Part shown: piece by piece, positions 1 to 8,709 of the stretch
How positions within the stretch are numbered: the first letter of the stretch is position 1
Layout of the letters: each line of letters begins with the position of its first letter
Source: Corynebacterium sp. P3-F1
GTDB lineage: Bacteria; Actinomycetota; Actinomycetes; Mycobacteriales; Mycobacteriaceae
DNA: 64,000 nt
Direction of reading: 5' to 3'
NCBI RefSeq assembly: GCF_030503635.1
Contig: NZ_CP129965.1
Coordinates: forward strand, 620,001-684,000
The notes under the pieces: generated by a model
Databases searched by the model: none
Told to the model about the DNA's origin: nothing
Seen by the model: the letters and a program-made list of their open reading frames with translations, nothing else
Translations under genes and position numbers: made by a program

Positions 1-37
1 TGCCACCGTGGTCCACCCCCTTGTGTGCGCCTGTCAT
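1..37 (-). CDS. rsmH: Start of rsmH (mraW), partial, runs off window edge
   Basis: On the minus strand an ATG at 37 opens a frame reading M-T-G-A-H-K-G-V-D-H-G-G up to the window edge. It lies 154 bases downstream of mraZ on the same strand, where dcw clusters carry rsmH, the 16S rRNA C1402 N4-methyltransferase. RsmH proteins start with a short variable stretch before a conserved H-V-P-V segment, and the visible residues end about where that would begin. Only 12 residues are visible and no clear ribosome binding site precedes the ATG, so the call rests mainly on position. Confidence 0.4.
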   Translation of the reverse strand, partial: MTGAHKGVDHGG

Positions 38-191
38 GATTTGCTGCGGATCGGGTCTGACTGCAGTTGTTCCTATGTTCCGGCGGAGAACGTGCAGAGC
101 CCTGCTCGGGGCGGTCATTCTGATATCGGGGAAGTACACCAGAACGACTCGCGCCCCGAGCAGAGTCCGTACACGCTCTCCGTCCGCCCGC

Positions 192-626
192 TTAGAGCAG
201 GCCCGAGAGAATGTCGTCCTCGTCGGCCGCCGAGAAGGCAGCTTCTGTATTTTCTTGGTATTTCGCCCAGGACTCGGCGTCCCAGATTTCCAAGAAATCC
301 ACTGAACCGATGACCACACATTCCTTCGAAAGGTTTGCGTAGTCCCTGTGCGCCGGCGACAACGTGATGCGACCCGAACCGTCAAGCGTTTGCTCATCCG
401 CACTTGCCGCCAAGTTTCGAATGAACGCACGCGCTTTAGGGTTCGTACGGGACACCGCGGCCGCCTTTCGTGCGCGCGCCGCGAACTCCTCGCGGGGGTA
501 AACCGCCAAAGAGTGGTCCTGTCCCTTGGTCACCATCAGCCCGTCCGCCAAACCCTCGCGGAATTTGGCGGGCAACGTCAGGCGCCCCTTGTCGTCCAGC
601 TTGGGGGTATAGGTGCCAAGAAACAT
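192..626 (-). CDS. mraZ: Transcriptional regulator MraZ
   Basis: A 144-residue protein of normal MraZ length with two AbrB-like swapped-hairpin halves. The first carries D-D-K-G-R-L-T-L-P (residues about 11-19). The second carries D-G-S-G-R-I-T-L near residue 80, the DxxGR signature of the family. MraZ forms a ring and represses the division/cell-wall (dcw) operon that starts with itself. The ATG is preceded at about 12 bases by GGAAGG. It is the first gene of a minus-strand unit continuing towards rsmH. A tandem CCCAC repeat about 90 bases upstream fits its own operator, so autoregulation is likely. Confidence 0.96.
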   Translation of the reverse strand: MFLGTYTPKLDDKGRLTLPAKFREGLADGLMVTKGQDHSLAVYPREEFAARARKAAAVSRTNPKARAFIRNLAASADEQTLDGSGRITLSPAHRDYANLSKECVVIGSVDFLEIWDAESWAKYQENTEAAFSAADEDDILSGLL

Positions 627-716
627 CCGGCGCCCTACCTTCCTTCACTCAACGACTCCGGCTGTGAACTTTTGTCAGATCCGACCCGGCATCGTCACAC
701 CGGCCCTTCACTGTCC

Positions 717-741
717 CCCACTTTAACCCACAATCCCCCAC
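717..741 (-). promoter_or_regulatory. MraZ-binding tandem repeat (operator)
   Basis: CCCAC occurs at 717-721, 727-731 and 737-741. On the minus strand, in the direction of mraZ, this reads as three GTGGG units separated by exactly five bases. MraZ of E. coli and mycoplasmas is known to bind TGGGN repeats with 5-nt spacers in front of mraZ. Repeat unit, period and position all agree. The effect on transcription is inferred. Confidence 0.85.
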
Positions 742-958
742 TTACGCCACATTGGAACACAATTTTCCGTTCGCGTGTCATAAATGTACAGATCACAACG
801 GCAGCAACGAGTGGAGCGCCCACCCGCCTCACTTCAGCCACTCCCACCACAAAAGTGCTCTCAAAACGCCATGATGCTAGTAAATCACACCGACACCTCC
901 CGACTTCCAACACATCATCGCAGGATATGAGCCATGATGGGACTTATCGGCACTCAAG

Positions 959-996
959 GTGGGTGAAAGTGGGGCACAGGAGTGGAGCTCAGTGGG
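959..996 (+). promoter_or_regulatory. Second GTGGG repeat cluster, opposite orientation
   Basis: On the plus strand GTGGG occurs at 959-963 and 969-973, then GTGGA at 982-986 and GTGGG at 992-996. There are two pairs, each with the 10-bp period of the MraZ box but offset by 13 bases from each other. No plus-strand gene follows. It may be an auxiliary MraZ site or chance in G-rich DNA. Confidence 0.4.
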
Positions 997-1001
997 GCAC
1001 G

Positions 1002-1038
1002 AAAAAATCCCCCTTCCACGCTTCCGTGAAAGGGGGAT
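1002..1038 (-). terminator. Rho-independent terminator of DUF3040 gene
   Basis: Arms 1007-1020 and 1025-1038 pair over 14 positions with one mismatch around a CTTC loop. On the minus strand the hairpin is followed by six T. It lies 55 bases after the stop of the minus-strand gene at 1093. Confidence 0.85.
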
Positions 1039-1092
1039 ATGGAAACAAGCTAGGAGTCGCTCCGAGGCAGCACTACTTCAATCTCAATGCGG

Positions 1093-1485
1093 CTACTGCC
1101 CCTCGAACCGCCGGCGGAAATTCTCCTCCATGCGGGCGCTCATGCCGTCACGATGAAGCTGGGGGCCTGCGTTCCGCGCAGGACGGGCGGGCACCTCGTG
1201 CGCGGGAGCCCGCAATGCCCATACACCGCCGGCGAACATGACCACAAAACCAAGGATGCTCAGCGCGATGAACCAGAGACTCTCTGCCGCCAGAGCCACC
1301 CCGGAGATGAGAAGCACGAGACCGAGGACAATGAGTGCCAACGAGCGCATGGTCAGACGGAAACTCGCGCCCGCAGGACCGGACGCAGGCGCAGAGGACA
1401 CAGTGGACCCGAATTTCGGGTCATCGGCCATCAGCGACTCCTCAATTTCGCGGAGCAACTTTTGTTCCTGCTCAGATAAAGCCAC
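1093..1485 (-). CDS. DUF3040 family membrane protein
   Basis: A 130-residue protein starting M-A-L-S-E-Q-E-Q-K-L-L-R-E-I-E, followed by A-D-D-P-K-F-G, the N-terminal signature of DUF3040 proteins, which occur throughout actinobacteria beside mraZ and whose function is unknown. Two hydrophobic helices follow (about residues 47-66 and 71-92), then a basic C-terminal tail. A GTG two codons upstream (1491) is also open, but GGGAG overlaps it and is well placed for the GTG at 1485, which also gives the usual family N-terminus. It is monocistronic, with its own terminator at 1002-1038. Confidence 0.85.
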   Translation of the reverse strand: MALSEQEQKLLREIEESLMADDPKFGSTVSSAPASGPAGASFRLTMRSLALIVLGLVLLISGVALAAESLWFIALSILGFVVMFAGGVWALRAPAHEVPARPARNAGPQLHRDGMSARMEENFRRRFEGQ

Positions 1486-1600
1486 TTTCACTCCCAGCCT
1501 GGTTTGGTTGCCGTCTTCACTAAAACTTCAACGCCCAAGGGTGACGGTTTGTTCCCCCATCATACCGCCCTGAGATCCAGACAAATGTAGCGGTGGCGAC

Positions 1601-2038
1601 CTAGGCGGCGGACGCGCCGCCCGTCTCACCCGCCGTTTCTTCATAAAAGGCCGTGGCGTATTCAAATAGCCGCTCAACCTCAACAGGGTCGGGATGAAGT
1701 TCGATCCCAGAGGCGACTCGCCCCCGCTGACGCGAGAAACGTACGAAAATCTCGGCCCAGTACTTGCCCCGAGGGCCGGTCAAAGCAAGCTTGTCCCAGG
1801 CGCTGCTCGGCAACCGTTTCCGCCGCGAGACCGTCGCAGACTGCGCGATCATTGCACCCGCGGTGCGCAGAGCGGCCCGGTACGCGCTTTCCAGAGCGAG
1901 GTCTGCGGCCCCCGCCGCAAGCTGGCCGCGCGCATCTTCTAAAAGCAGGCCTGCTGCCCCAACAAATTCGTCATGCCGCGACATAGCGGGGGTCGCCCCG
2001 TATACCGCCCCGGTCGTTGCTGAGATCACACTGGACAT
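1601..2038 (-). CDS. SAV_6107-family HEPN domain protein
   Basis: A 145-residue, mostly helical protein resembling the SAV_6107-type HEPN family of actinobacteria. The second half has S-R-R-K-R-L-P-S-S-A-W-D-K-L-A and a W-A-E-I-F ... S-R-Q-R-G helix, followed by an E-R-L-F-E-Y-A helix. HEPN domains are often RNases or partners of nucleotidyltransferases. No RX4-6H RNase motif is evident, so catalytic activity is doubtful. An in-frame ATG at 2086 is possible, but GGAGGGAG sits five bases before the ATG at 2038, which decides the start. It is divergent from the GNAT gene, with a LexA-type box between them. Confidence 0.75.
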   Translation of the reverse strand: MSSVISATTGAVYGATPAMSRHDEFVGAAGLLLEDARGQLAAGAADLALESAYRAALRTAGAMIAQSATVSRRKRLPSSAWDKLALTGPRGKYWAEIFVRFSRQRGRVASGIELHPDPVEVERLFEYATAFYEETAGETGGASAA

Positions 2039-2087
2039 TTCGGCTCCCTCCCTGAGAGACCTTTCGATACCGTGGCCCCGATTCATG

Positions 2088-2101
2088 GTGTGACTTCACA
2101 C
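2088..2101. promoter_or_regulatory. 14-bp inverted repeat upstream of HEPN gene
   Basis: GTGTGACTTCACAC is a 6-bp inverted repeat with a 2-base centre. It overlaps a possible minus-strand -10 (TAGTGT, complement of 2098-2103) for the HEPN gene. The spacing between TGTGA and TCACA is too short for a standard GlxR/CRP site. The regulator is unknown. Confidence 0.35.
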
Positions 2102-2133
2102 TAGAAACCGACGTGGACACCACAGCGACATGT

Positions 2134-2149
2134 TCGAACATGTTTTCGA
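2134..2149 (-). promoter_or_regulatory. LexA-type SOS box between HEPN and GNAT genes
   Basis: Read on the minus strand the 16 bases are TCGAAAACATGTTCGA, which fits the corynebacterial/mycobacterial LexA consensus TCGAA(A/C)AnnTGTTCGA at every defined position. It lies 96 bases upstream of the HEPN start and 63 bases upstream of the GNAT start, so it could control either or both. A perfect 16-bp palindrome (ACATGTTCGAACATGT, 2128-2143) overlaps it. Confidence 0.75.
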
Positions 2150-2211
2150 TCTTGGATCCGGGGGCGCGCCCCAAATTGCCCGTGACATGCACTAATAGGA
2201 GGGGCAACCCT

Positions 2212-2823
2212 GTGGATAACCCAAACAGTGCGCAACCGCTTTGTTTGCGTGGTTCGATGGAGACCGTGTCCGTCACTTTCCGCGATCTGTCCCCGCACGA
2301 GTTCTCTGCCATGTCGCCGCAACTCGTGGATCTCTACATCAGGGCAATGAATTACCCCGTATCCATCCGCGAGCAACGCGTGAACGTCTGGCAGCGCGAC
2401 TCCACAGAGCGGGATTTCGCCGCCGTGGCTGCATTCGCAAATGACGAACTAGCGGGGATCGCATACGGGTTCCGTGGGTCCCCGAATCGGTGGTGGGACC
2501 GGCAACTGCGCAGCGGACTGGTGAACAACCACGCCATGACCCCGCACATGATCGAAATCGTGGACAGTTATTTCGAGCTCGCAGAAATACATGTCTCCCC
2601 ACAACTGCAAGGTGGAGGAATTGGCCGCACCCTGATTACCCGTCTCCTAAGCCAGGCTCCCCAGCCTTTTGTTCTGCTGTCCACGCCCGAGGTGCCGCGC
2701 GAAGCTAACGCGGCATTCGGTCTTTACCGTTCCCTGGGGTTCCGGGATGTGCTGCGCAATTTCACCTATGCGGGTGATCCCCGCCCCTTCGCCGTTCTCG
2801 GGCGGACATTGCCACTACTGTGA
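2212..2823 (+). CDS. GNAT-family N-acetyltransferase
   Basis: Predicted acetyltransferase of 203 residues. The acetyl-CoA binding motif A is clear: E-I-H-V-S-P-Q-L-Q-G-G-G-I-G-R-T-L (about residues 126-142), with QxxGxG contacting the pyrophosphate, followed by a Y-R-S-L-G-F-R element typical of motif B. The substrate cannot be read. The GTG at 2212 is chosen because AGGAGGGG lies seven bases before it. The in-frame ATG at 2257 gives a more usual N-terminus but has no ribosome binding site. Divergent from the HEPN gene across an SOS box, and 61 bases ahead of idsA on the same strand. Confidence 0.8.
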   Translation: MDNPNSAQPLCLRGSMETVSVTFRDLSPHEFSAMSPQLVDLYIRAMNYPVSIREQRVNVWQRDSTERDFAAVAAFANDELAGIAYGFRGSPNRWWDRQLRSGLVNNHAMTPHMIEIVDSYFELAEIHVSPQLQGGGIGRTLITRLLSQAPQPFVLLSTPEVPREANAAFGLYRSLGFRDVLRNFTYAGDPRPFAVLGRTLPLL

Positions 2824-2884
2824 GTTCACCCCCGGTAGAGTGTGCCGTAATCGTCCCACCCCGCAGGATAAGGAGCTACGACTG

Positions 2885-3982
2885 TTGAGCGAGCGCACAC
2901 CCCTAGTATCTGTCGCGGATGTCCCTGGGGCAGTTGAACGGGAGCTCGAGGATTTCCTTGAGTCCAGCGTGGCGTCGATTAGCGAAATCGGCGGTCCCGT
3001 CGCGCAAGCCGCGGGGCACGTTCGAGATTTCGTGCTCGGCGGCGGGAAACGCATCCGTCCAACTTATGGCTGGGTGGGGTACGCGGCGACTGTGGACGGG
3101 GACATCGGAGCCGAAGACCCCGCGGCAGTCCTTCGCGCGGTCAGCTCGTTGGAACTGATTCAGGCTTGCGCGCTCATCCACGATGACATCATCGACGCCT
3201 CCGACACCCGGCGCGGCAGACCCACGGTGCACCGGGCAATCGCCGCCGAACACGCGCAGCACAAGTGGAACGGAGATTCGGACACCTACGGCGAAAACGT
3301 CGCTATTTTATTGGGGGATCTCGCGCTCGTGTGGGCGGACGACATGTGGCGTGATTCGGGACTCAGCGAGGCGGCGCTACTCCGCGCTGCCGAACCGTGG
3401 CGTGGGATGCGCGCGGAGGTGATCGGCGGGCAGATCTTGGATATCTCGCTCGAGGCGTCCAACAGCGAGAGCGAAGAGATGGCCAACGCCGTCAACCGGT
3501 ACAAGACGGCCGCGTACACGGTCGAGCGCCCTTTGCATCTCGGAGCGGCAATCGCGGATGCGGGTGCGGAGACCATCGCTGCGTTGCGCGGATACGGCCG
3601 GGATATCGGTATGGCATTCCAGCTTCGCGACGATCTCTTGGGCGTCTTCGGTGATCCGGGTGTGACCGGCAAGCCGGCCGGCGACGACCTGCGCGAAGGT
3701 AAGCGGACCGCCCTCTACGCGATCGCTCTGCAAGCAGCAGACTCCTCCGATCAGGCAGCCGCCGAGAGGTTGCGGGCTGGCATCGGTACTGCCACAGACC
3801 CGGTCGAGATCGCAGAGCTTGCCCGCATCATCGAATCCACCGGTGCCATGGACATCGTCGAGGAACGCATCAGCCAGCTGACCGAATCCGGCCTGAAATA
3901 CTTGGACAATGCCGGAATCAGTGCTGACTCGGTTGAGACCCTCACTGACCTGGCAATCAAAGCGACATCCCGCCGCAAGTAA
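2885..3982 (+). CDS. idsA: Polyprenyl diphosphate synthase (GGPP synthase type) IdsA
   Basis: A 365-residue trans-isoprenyl diphosphate synthase. It condenses isopentenyl diphosphate with allylic diphosphates to give C15-C20 precursors for menaquinone, carotenoids and decaprenyl phosphate. Visible are G-G-G-K-R-I-R-P (residues 52-59), the first Asp-rich motif D-D-I-I-D (100-104) and the second, Q-L-R-D-D-L-L-G (about 244-251). The start is TTG, set by AGGAG nine bases upstream; the same frame is open further 5' into the GNAT gene. mptA follows after nine bases, coupling isoprenoid supply to a polyprenyl-phosphate-mannose-dependent enzyme. Confidence 0.92.
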   Translation: MSERTPLVSVADVPGAVERELEDFLESSVASISEIGGPVAQAAGHVRDFVLGGGKRIRPTYGWVGYAATVDGDIGAEDPAAVLRAVSSLELIQACALIHDDIIDASDTRRGRPTVHRAIAAEHAQHKWNGDSDTYGENVAILLGDLALVWADDMWRDSGLSEAALLRAAEPWRGMRAEVIGGQILDISLEASNSESEEMANAVNRYKTAAYTVERPLHLGAAIADAGAETIAALRGYGRDIGMAFQLRDDLLGVFGDPGVTGKPAGDDLREGKRTALYAIALQAADSSDQAAAERLRAGIGTATDPVEIAELARIIESTGAMDIVEERISQLTESGLKYLDNAGISADSVETLTDLAIKATSRRK

Positions 3983-3990
3983 GGAGCGCG

Positions 3991-5526
3991 GTGGCGATGA
4001 AAAGACATGTCTCCCCAACGACGGCCGTGCGGCTGGGCATCATCGGCTCCGCGCTTCTCGCAGTCGGTTCTTTCGGGGCCGGCGCGACCCGCAACCGCGG
4101 CGGAATGCTAGACCACCTAGGACTCGAGTTTCTCGCGTACGGCCACGCACGCGGTCTGTTCAACATCGCTCTAGTTGTGGGCTTGTTTCTTCTCGTGGCC
4201 GGGTGGGTTGCCGTCGGGCGCCACATCGTGCCCGAGAGAGAAGGCCCAGCCGACTCCGCCGCCGCTGTCGTTGCGGATCGTCTGAGCTACGCCCGATCCG
4301 CACTGTGGTCCTCCGCTGCCCCGCTGCTGCTCGCCACACCACTCATGTCGCGGGACGTGTACTCCTACCTCATGCAGGGTGCCATGGTCCGCGACGGATT
4401 CGATCCGTATTCCGAGGGCGCCGCTGTGAATCCCGGGCCGTATCTGCTGGAGGTCTCCCACGATTGGCGCAACACAACCACCCCGTACGGCCCCCTGCAC
4501 CTGTGGATCGGCAACGGAGTGACCAGCTTCGTCGGCGAGAACGTGATGGCTGGCATCATCTGCTACAAATTCATTTCCCTGGCAGGGTTCGCAGCCATCG
4601 CGTGGGCGATTCCACGGATTGCGCGGCGGCTCGGCGGCGATCCCGCGCTTGCACTGTGGCTCGGCGTGGCCAACCCCGTCATGCTCATCCACATGGTTGG
4701 CGGCATGCACAATGAATCGGTGATGGTCGGCTTGGTCAGCCTCGGTCTGTTGGCATGCCTGAACCGCCGTTTCGTGCTTGGAACAGTCGCCGCCGGTGTC
4801 GCTGTGTCCCTCAAGGCGACCGCCGCAGTGACCTTGCCGTTCATCGTGTGGATGGCCGCGCACCACTACGCACCTGATGCCGCACGCCACGCCCGGCGGG
4901 TGGGAGCTTTCCTCGTGTCCGGTTTCGCTGTGGTCGCGGTCGCGGTCGTTTCCGTTGCAGCCGTGACGGTCGCCTCGGGCACATCGTGGGGGTGGCTGGA
5001 GCAGATCTCCGGCAATTCGAAGGTTGTCAACCCACTGTCGGGGGCAACACTTGCAGCCGACGCCATCACGCCGTTCATCCAGCTTTTCGACGAAGAATTC
5101 CCCTACAACGTTGTCCTCAGTGCAACGAGAACGGCGGGCTCTGTGCTCATGCTCGTTGGTCTCGTCGTCATGTGGTGGTTGTTCCGGCAGACTGAGCGCC
5201 GCAACATCATGGGAATGGCTTTGGCCTACATGGTCGCGTTCGTGTTCAATGCGGTGACGTTGCCCTGGTACTTCGCTTCCGCACTCTCCGTGGCGGGCAC
5301 ATTCAATCCCCCGCGGTGGATGACACGCCTAGCCGTTGGTGTGTCCGTCATCGTTGCGCTGGCGTTCAGCGGCAGCGGCAACCACAACTTCTACAACGGC
5401 GCGTGGATGCTCGTGGCTGTTGTCGTTGGATGGTGCGCCGCAGCCTACGTGCTGCCGCGGACACCCGGCGCCGATGGCGGCGGTGAAACGCGGACGGCTA
5501 GAACGCCATCGCCTGCGCGCGCCTGA
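3991..5526 (+). CDS. mptA: Alpha-1,6-mannosyltransferase MptA
   Basis: A polytopic membrane protein of about 510 residues with roughly a dozen hydrophobic helices, matching the GT-C mannosyltransferases that extend the mannan core of lipomannan and lipoarabinomannan using polyprenyl-phosphate mannose on the outer face of the membrane. An extracytoplasmic loop carries S-R-D-V-Y-S-Y-L-M-Q-G (about residues 117-127), where GT-C enzymes have their acidic catalytic residue. The start is either GTG 3991 or ATG 3997; AAGGAG at 3981 favours the ATG by spacing. The last 29 bases overlap the convergent Rv2175c-like gene. The same neighbourhood occurs in C. glutamicum (NCgl2093/cg2385). Confidence 0.9.
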   Translation: MAMKRHVSPTTAVRLGIIGSALLAVGSFGAGATRNRGGMLDHLGLEFLAYGHARGLFNIALVVGLFLLVAGWVAVGRHIVPEREGPADSAAAVVADRLSYARSALWSSAAPLLLATPLMSRDVYSYLMQGAMVRDGFDPYSEGAAVNPGPYLLEVSHDWRNTTTPYGPLHLWIGNGVTSFVGENVMAGIICYKFISLAGFAAIAWAIPRIARRLGGDPALALWLGVANPVMLIHMVGGMHNESVMVGLVSLGLLACLNRRFVLGTVAAGVAVSLKATAAVTLPFIVWMAAHHYAPDAARHARRVGAFLVSGFAVVAVAVVSVAAVTVASGTSWGWLEQISGNSKVVNPLSGATLAADAITPFIQLFDEEFPYNVVLSATRTAGSVLMLVGLVVMWWLFRQTERRNIMGMALAYMVAFVFNAVTLPWYFASALSVAGTFNPPRWMTRLAVGVSVIVALAFSGSGNHNFYNGAWMLVAVVVGWCAAAYVLPRTPGADGGGETRTARTPSPARA

Positions 5527-5890
5527 TCACTTCGCGCGCGCCGTGACCGTGCAGCGCATCGATTGGCCGGCCCGGCAAACTCTCGTCCTCGGTGAACAAG
5601 TAGATCAGGATCTCGTCCTGGTTGAAGCCACCGTCGAGAAGCACGGTGATGGCACCCGCGATGAACTTGGATAGGTCCTTGCCCTCATCGAGCAACAGCT
5701 CGGGGATCACTCTCGTGCTGCCCTGTTTGTGGGACACGAGCTTGCCGGCGTTGACGTAGTCGTGCACCTTGGTCACGGGGACACCGAGGCGCTCAGCTAC
5801 CTCAGGAAACGTCAACAGCTCTTCGCCGTTCAACAGCGCGTCGATGTCACGGGCGTTGGTGTCGTGCTCTGTAAAACTCACGCCCGCCAC
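5498..5890 (-). CDS. Rv2175c-family DNA-binding protein
   Basis: A 130-residue protein resembling M. tuberculosis Rv2175c, a winged-helix/HTH DNA-binding protein known as a substrate of the kinase PknL. Residues about 26-60 (E-L-L-T-F-P-E-V-A-E-R-L-G-V-P, then K-V-H-D-Y-V) form the HTH, followed by a basic wing and a helical C-terminus. The N-terminal part includes Thr residues where a kinase could act. It is divergent from pknL with starts about 60 bases apart, which supports a functional link, and its 3' end overlaps mptA by 29 bases. Confidence 0.85.
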   Translation of the reverse strand: MAGVSFTEHDTNARDIDALLNGEELLTFPEVAERLGVPVTKVHDYVNAGKLVSHKQGSTRVIPELLLDEGKDLSKFIAGAITVLLDGGFNQDEILIYLFTEDESLPGRPIDALHGHGAREVIRRAQAMAF

Positions 5891-5935
5891 TCTACGCGTA
5901 ACGGGGGTTGCTACCGTTCAACGCAGTGCGTGCAC

Positions 5936-5941
5936 CATACT
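5936..5941 (+). promoter_or_regulatory. -10 element of pknL, leaderless
   Basis: CATACT is separated from the ATG by seven bases, placing the expected transcription start on the first base of the start codon. No ribosome binding site precedes the ATG. Confidence 0.6.
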
Positions 5942-5948
5942 GGACGGC

Positions 5949-7235
5949 ATGACTCACCTCGCAGCCGGCGATGTGCTGGAAGACCGGTATCTCATCGACC
6001 GCCCCATTGCGCGCGGCGGCATGTCAACCGTGTACCGCTGCCTGGACACACGCCTGGGACGCGAGGTGGCCGCAAAGGTCATGGACGAACGCTACGTCCA
6101 CGACGACGTCTTCCTGGACCGATTCGCCCGCGAGGCCCGCGCAATGGCGCAGCTCAGCCACCCGAATCTGGTCAATGTGTACGATTTCTCTGCCGCAGGC
6201 GAGGACGTGTTCCTCATCATGGAGCTCATCACTGGGGGCACGTTGCGGGAGCTGCTCGCCGAGCGCGGCCCGATGCCGCCCCATGCGGCCGCCGCCGTCA
6301 TGCGCGCGACGCTGACAGGCCTGTCCGTCGCCCACCGCCGCGGCCTCGTGCACCGCGACATCAAACCGGACAACATTCTCATCAACGGCGACAACACAGT
6401 GAAGCTCGCCGACTTCGGCCTCGTCCGCGCCGCTGATGACGCGCATCATTCAACCGACCAGATCGTTGGAACCGTCGCGTACCTCTCCCCAGAGCAGGTC
6501 GACGGGAGCGAGATCACCCAGGCGTCTGACGTGTACTCTGCCGGAATCGTCTTGTTTGAGCTGCTCACCGGAACTGTTCCGTTCGACGGGGACACATCGC
6601 TCTCTCACGCGCTTGTGCGCCTTCGCCTCGATGTCCCCGCGCCGTCCTCACGCATGCCGGGCATACCCAAGCTTTTCGACGAGCTCGTGGCCACCGCCAC
6701 CGCCCGCGATCCCCGCGAACGTTTCACGGATGCCGACGAATTCCTGGCTGCGCTCGACGACGTGGCGTTCGAGCTAGGGCTTCCGGATTTCACTGTCCCC
6801 GCCCCCACCCAGTCGGCGGCGAACCGGGTAGCGGCGATCCCCACCAGCGTGACTCAGATGGATGCTCCGGCAACGCACCGCCAGCCTGAGCAGCCAAACA
6901 GGGCCGCGAGAGAAGCAGAACCTGCTTCCCCGTACCGGTACCCGGCGGCCCCTGCACCGACTCATGCCCCGGTAGTGGTCCCGGTGGCCCCGGTCCCAGC
7001 ACCGGCACCGTACGAACCCCATGTGCCCCCGTTGGATCGGGACAAGATCCTCGAGAGAAGCCTCGACCATCCGGAACCTGAGCTTCCCCCGGTGGAGACT
7101 AACCGCTCAGGTGTCGCCGTGGTAGTAGCTTTGCTCCTCATAGCAACAGCCACCGCAGCAGTTGCTGTCGGTGGCTGGTGGTTCGGCTCCGGGGCCTACG
7201 GTGAGATCCCGGAAATCCTTCGGATGCCGGAGTAA
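5949..7235 (+). CDS. pknL: Serine/threonine protein kinase PknL
   Basis: A 428-residue Hanks-type kinase. The kinase domain spans about residues 10-275: glycine-rich A-R-G-G-M-S-T-V, invariant K43, H-R-D-I-K-P-D-N with catalytic D137, D-F-G at 155-157, and the S-P-E-Q and S-D-V-Y-S-A-G motifs. A Pro/Ala-rich linker (about 280-380) leads to one membrane helix (about 390-415) and a short outside tail. There are no PASTA repeats, as in PknL of mycobacteria. Frames remain open upstream, but the ATG at 5949 fits the kinase N-terminus and a leaderless promoter. It faces the gene for its likely substrate, the Rv2175c-like regulator. Confidence 0.94.
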   Translation: MTHLAAGDVLEDRYLIDRPIARGGMSTVYRCLDTRLGREVAAKVMDERYVHDDVFLDRFAREARAMAQLSHPNLVNVYDFSAAGEDVFLIMELITGGTLRELLAERGPMPPHAAAAVMRATLTGLSVAHRRGLVHRDIKPDNILINGDNTVKLADFGLVRAADDAHHSTDQIVGTVAYLSPEQVDGSEITQASDVYSAGIVLFELLTGTVPFDGDTSLSHALVRLRLDVPAPSSRMPGIPKLFDELVATATARDPRERFTDADEFLAALDDVAFELGLPDFTVPAPTQSAANRVAAIPTSVTQMDAPATHRQPEQPNRAAREAEPASPYRYPAAPAPTHAPVVVPVAPVPAPAPYEPHVPPLDRDKILERSLDHPEPELPPVETNRSGVAVVVALLLIATATAAVAVGGWWFGSGAYGEIPEILRMPE

Positions 7236-7261
7236 TTCCGGGCCGATCTAAGCGGTGAACG

Positions 7262-8671
<1,410 letters not shown>

Positions 8672-8709
8672 TCAGCTGAAGACGTAGCACGTGGTCGAAA
8701 TGAGCTGGG

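Larger units (their letters stand above)
627..1092. other. Intergenic region mraZ / DUF3040 gene
   Basis: 466 bases without a convincing gene. From left to right it holds the mraZ leader, a 10-bp-period CCCAC repeat (717-741), an AT-richer stretch around 760-810 likely to contain the mraZ promoter, a second cluster of GTGGG motifs in the opposite orientation (959-996), and the terminator of the minus-strand DUF3040 gene (1002-1038). Open frames crossing it do not resemble proteins. Confidence 0.7.

Noticed and set aside
348..1241. A 297-residue plus-strand frame across mraZ and the upstream region
   Set aside because: Runs antisense through mraZ and over the MraZ operator and DUF3040 terminator; Arg/Thr/Pro/His-rich, no protein resemblance.
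2088..2101. GTGTGACTTCACAC as a GlxR site
   Set aside because: The spacing between TGTGA and TCACA is two bases instead of six; kept only as an unexplained inverted repeat.
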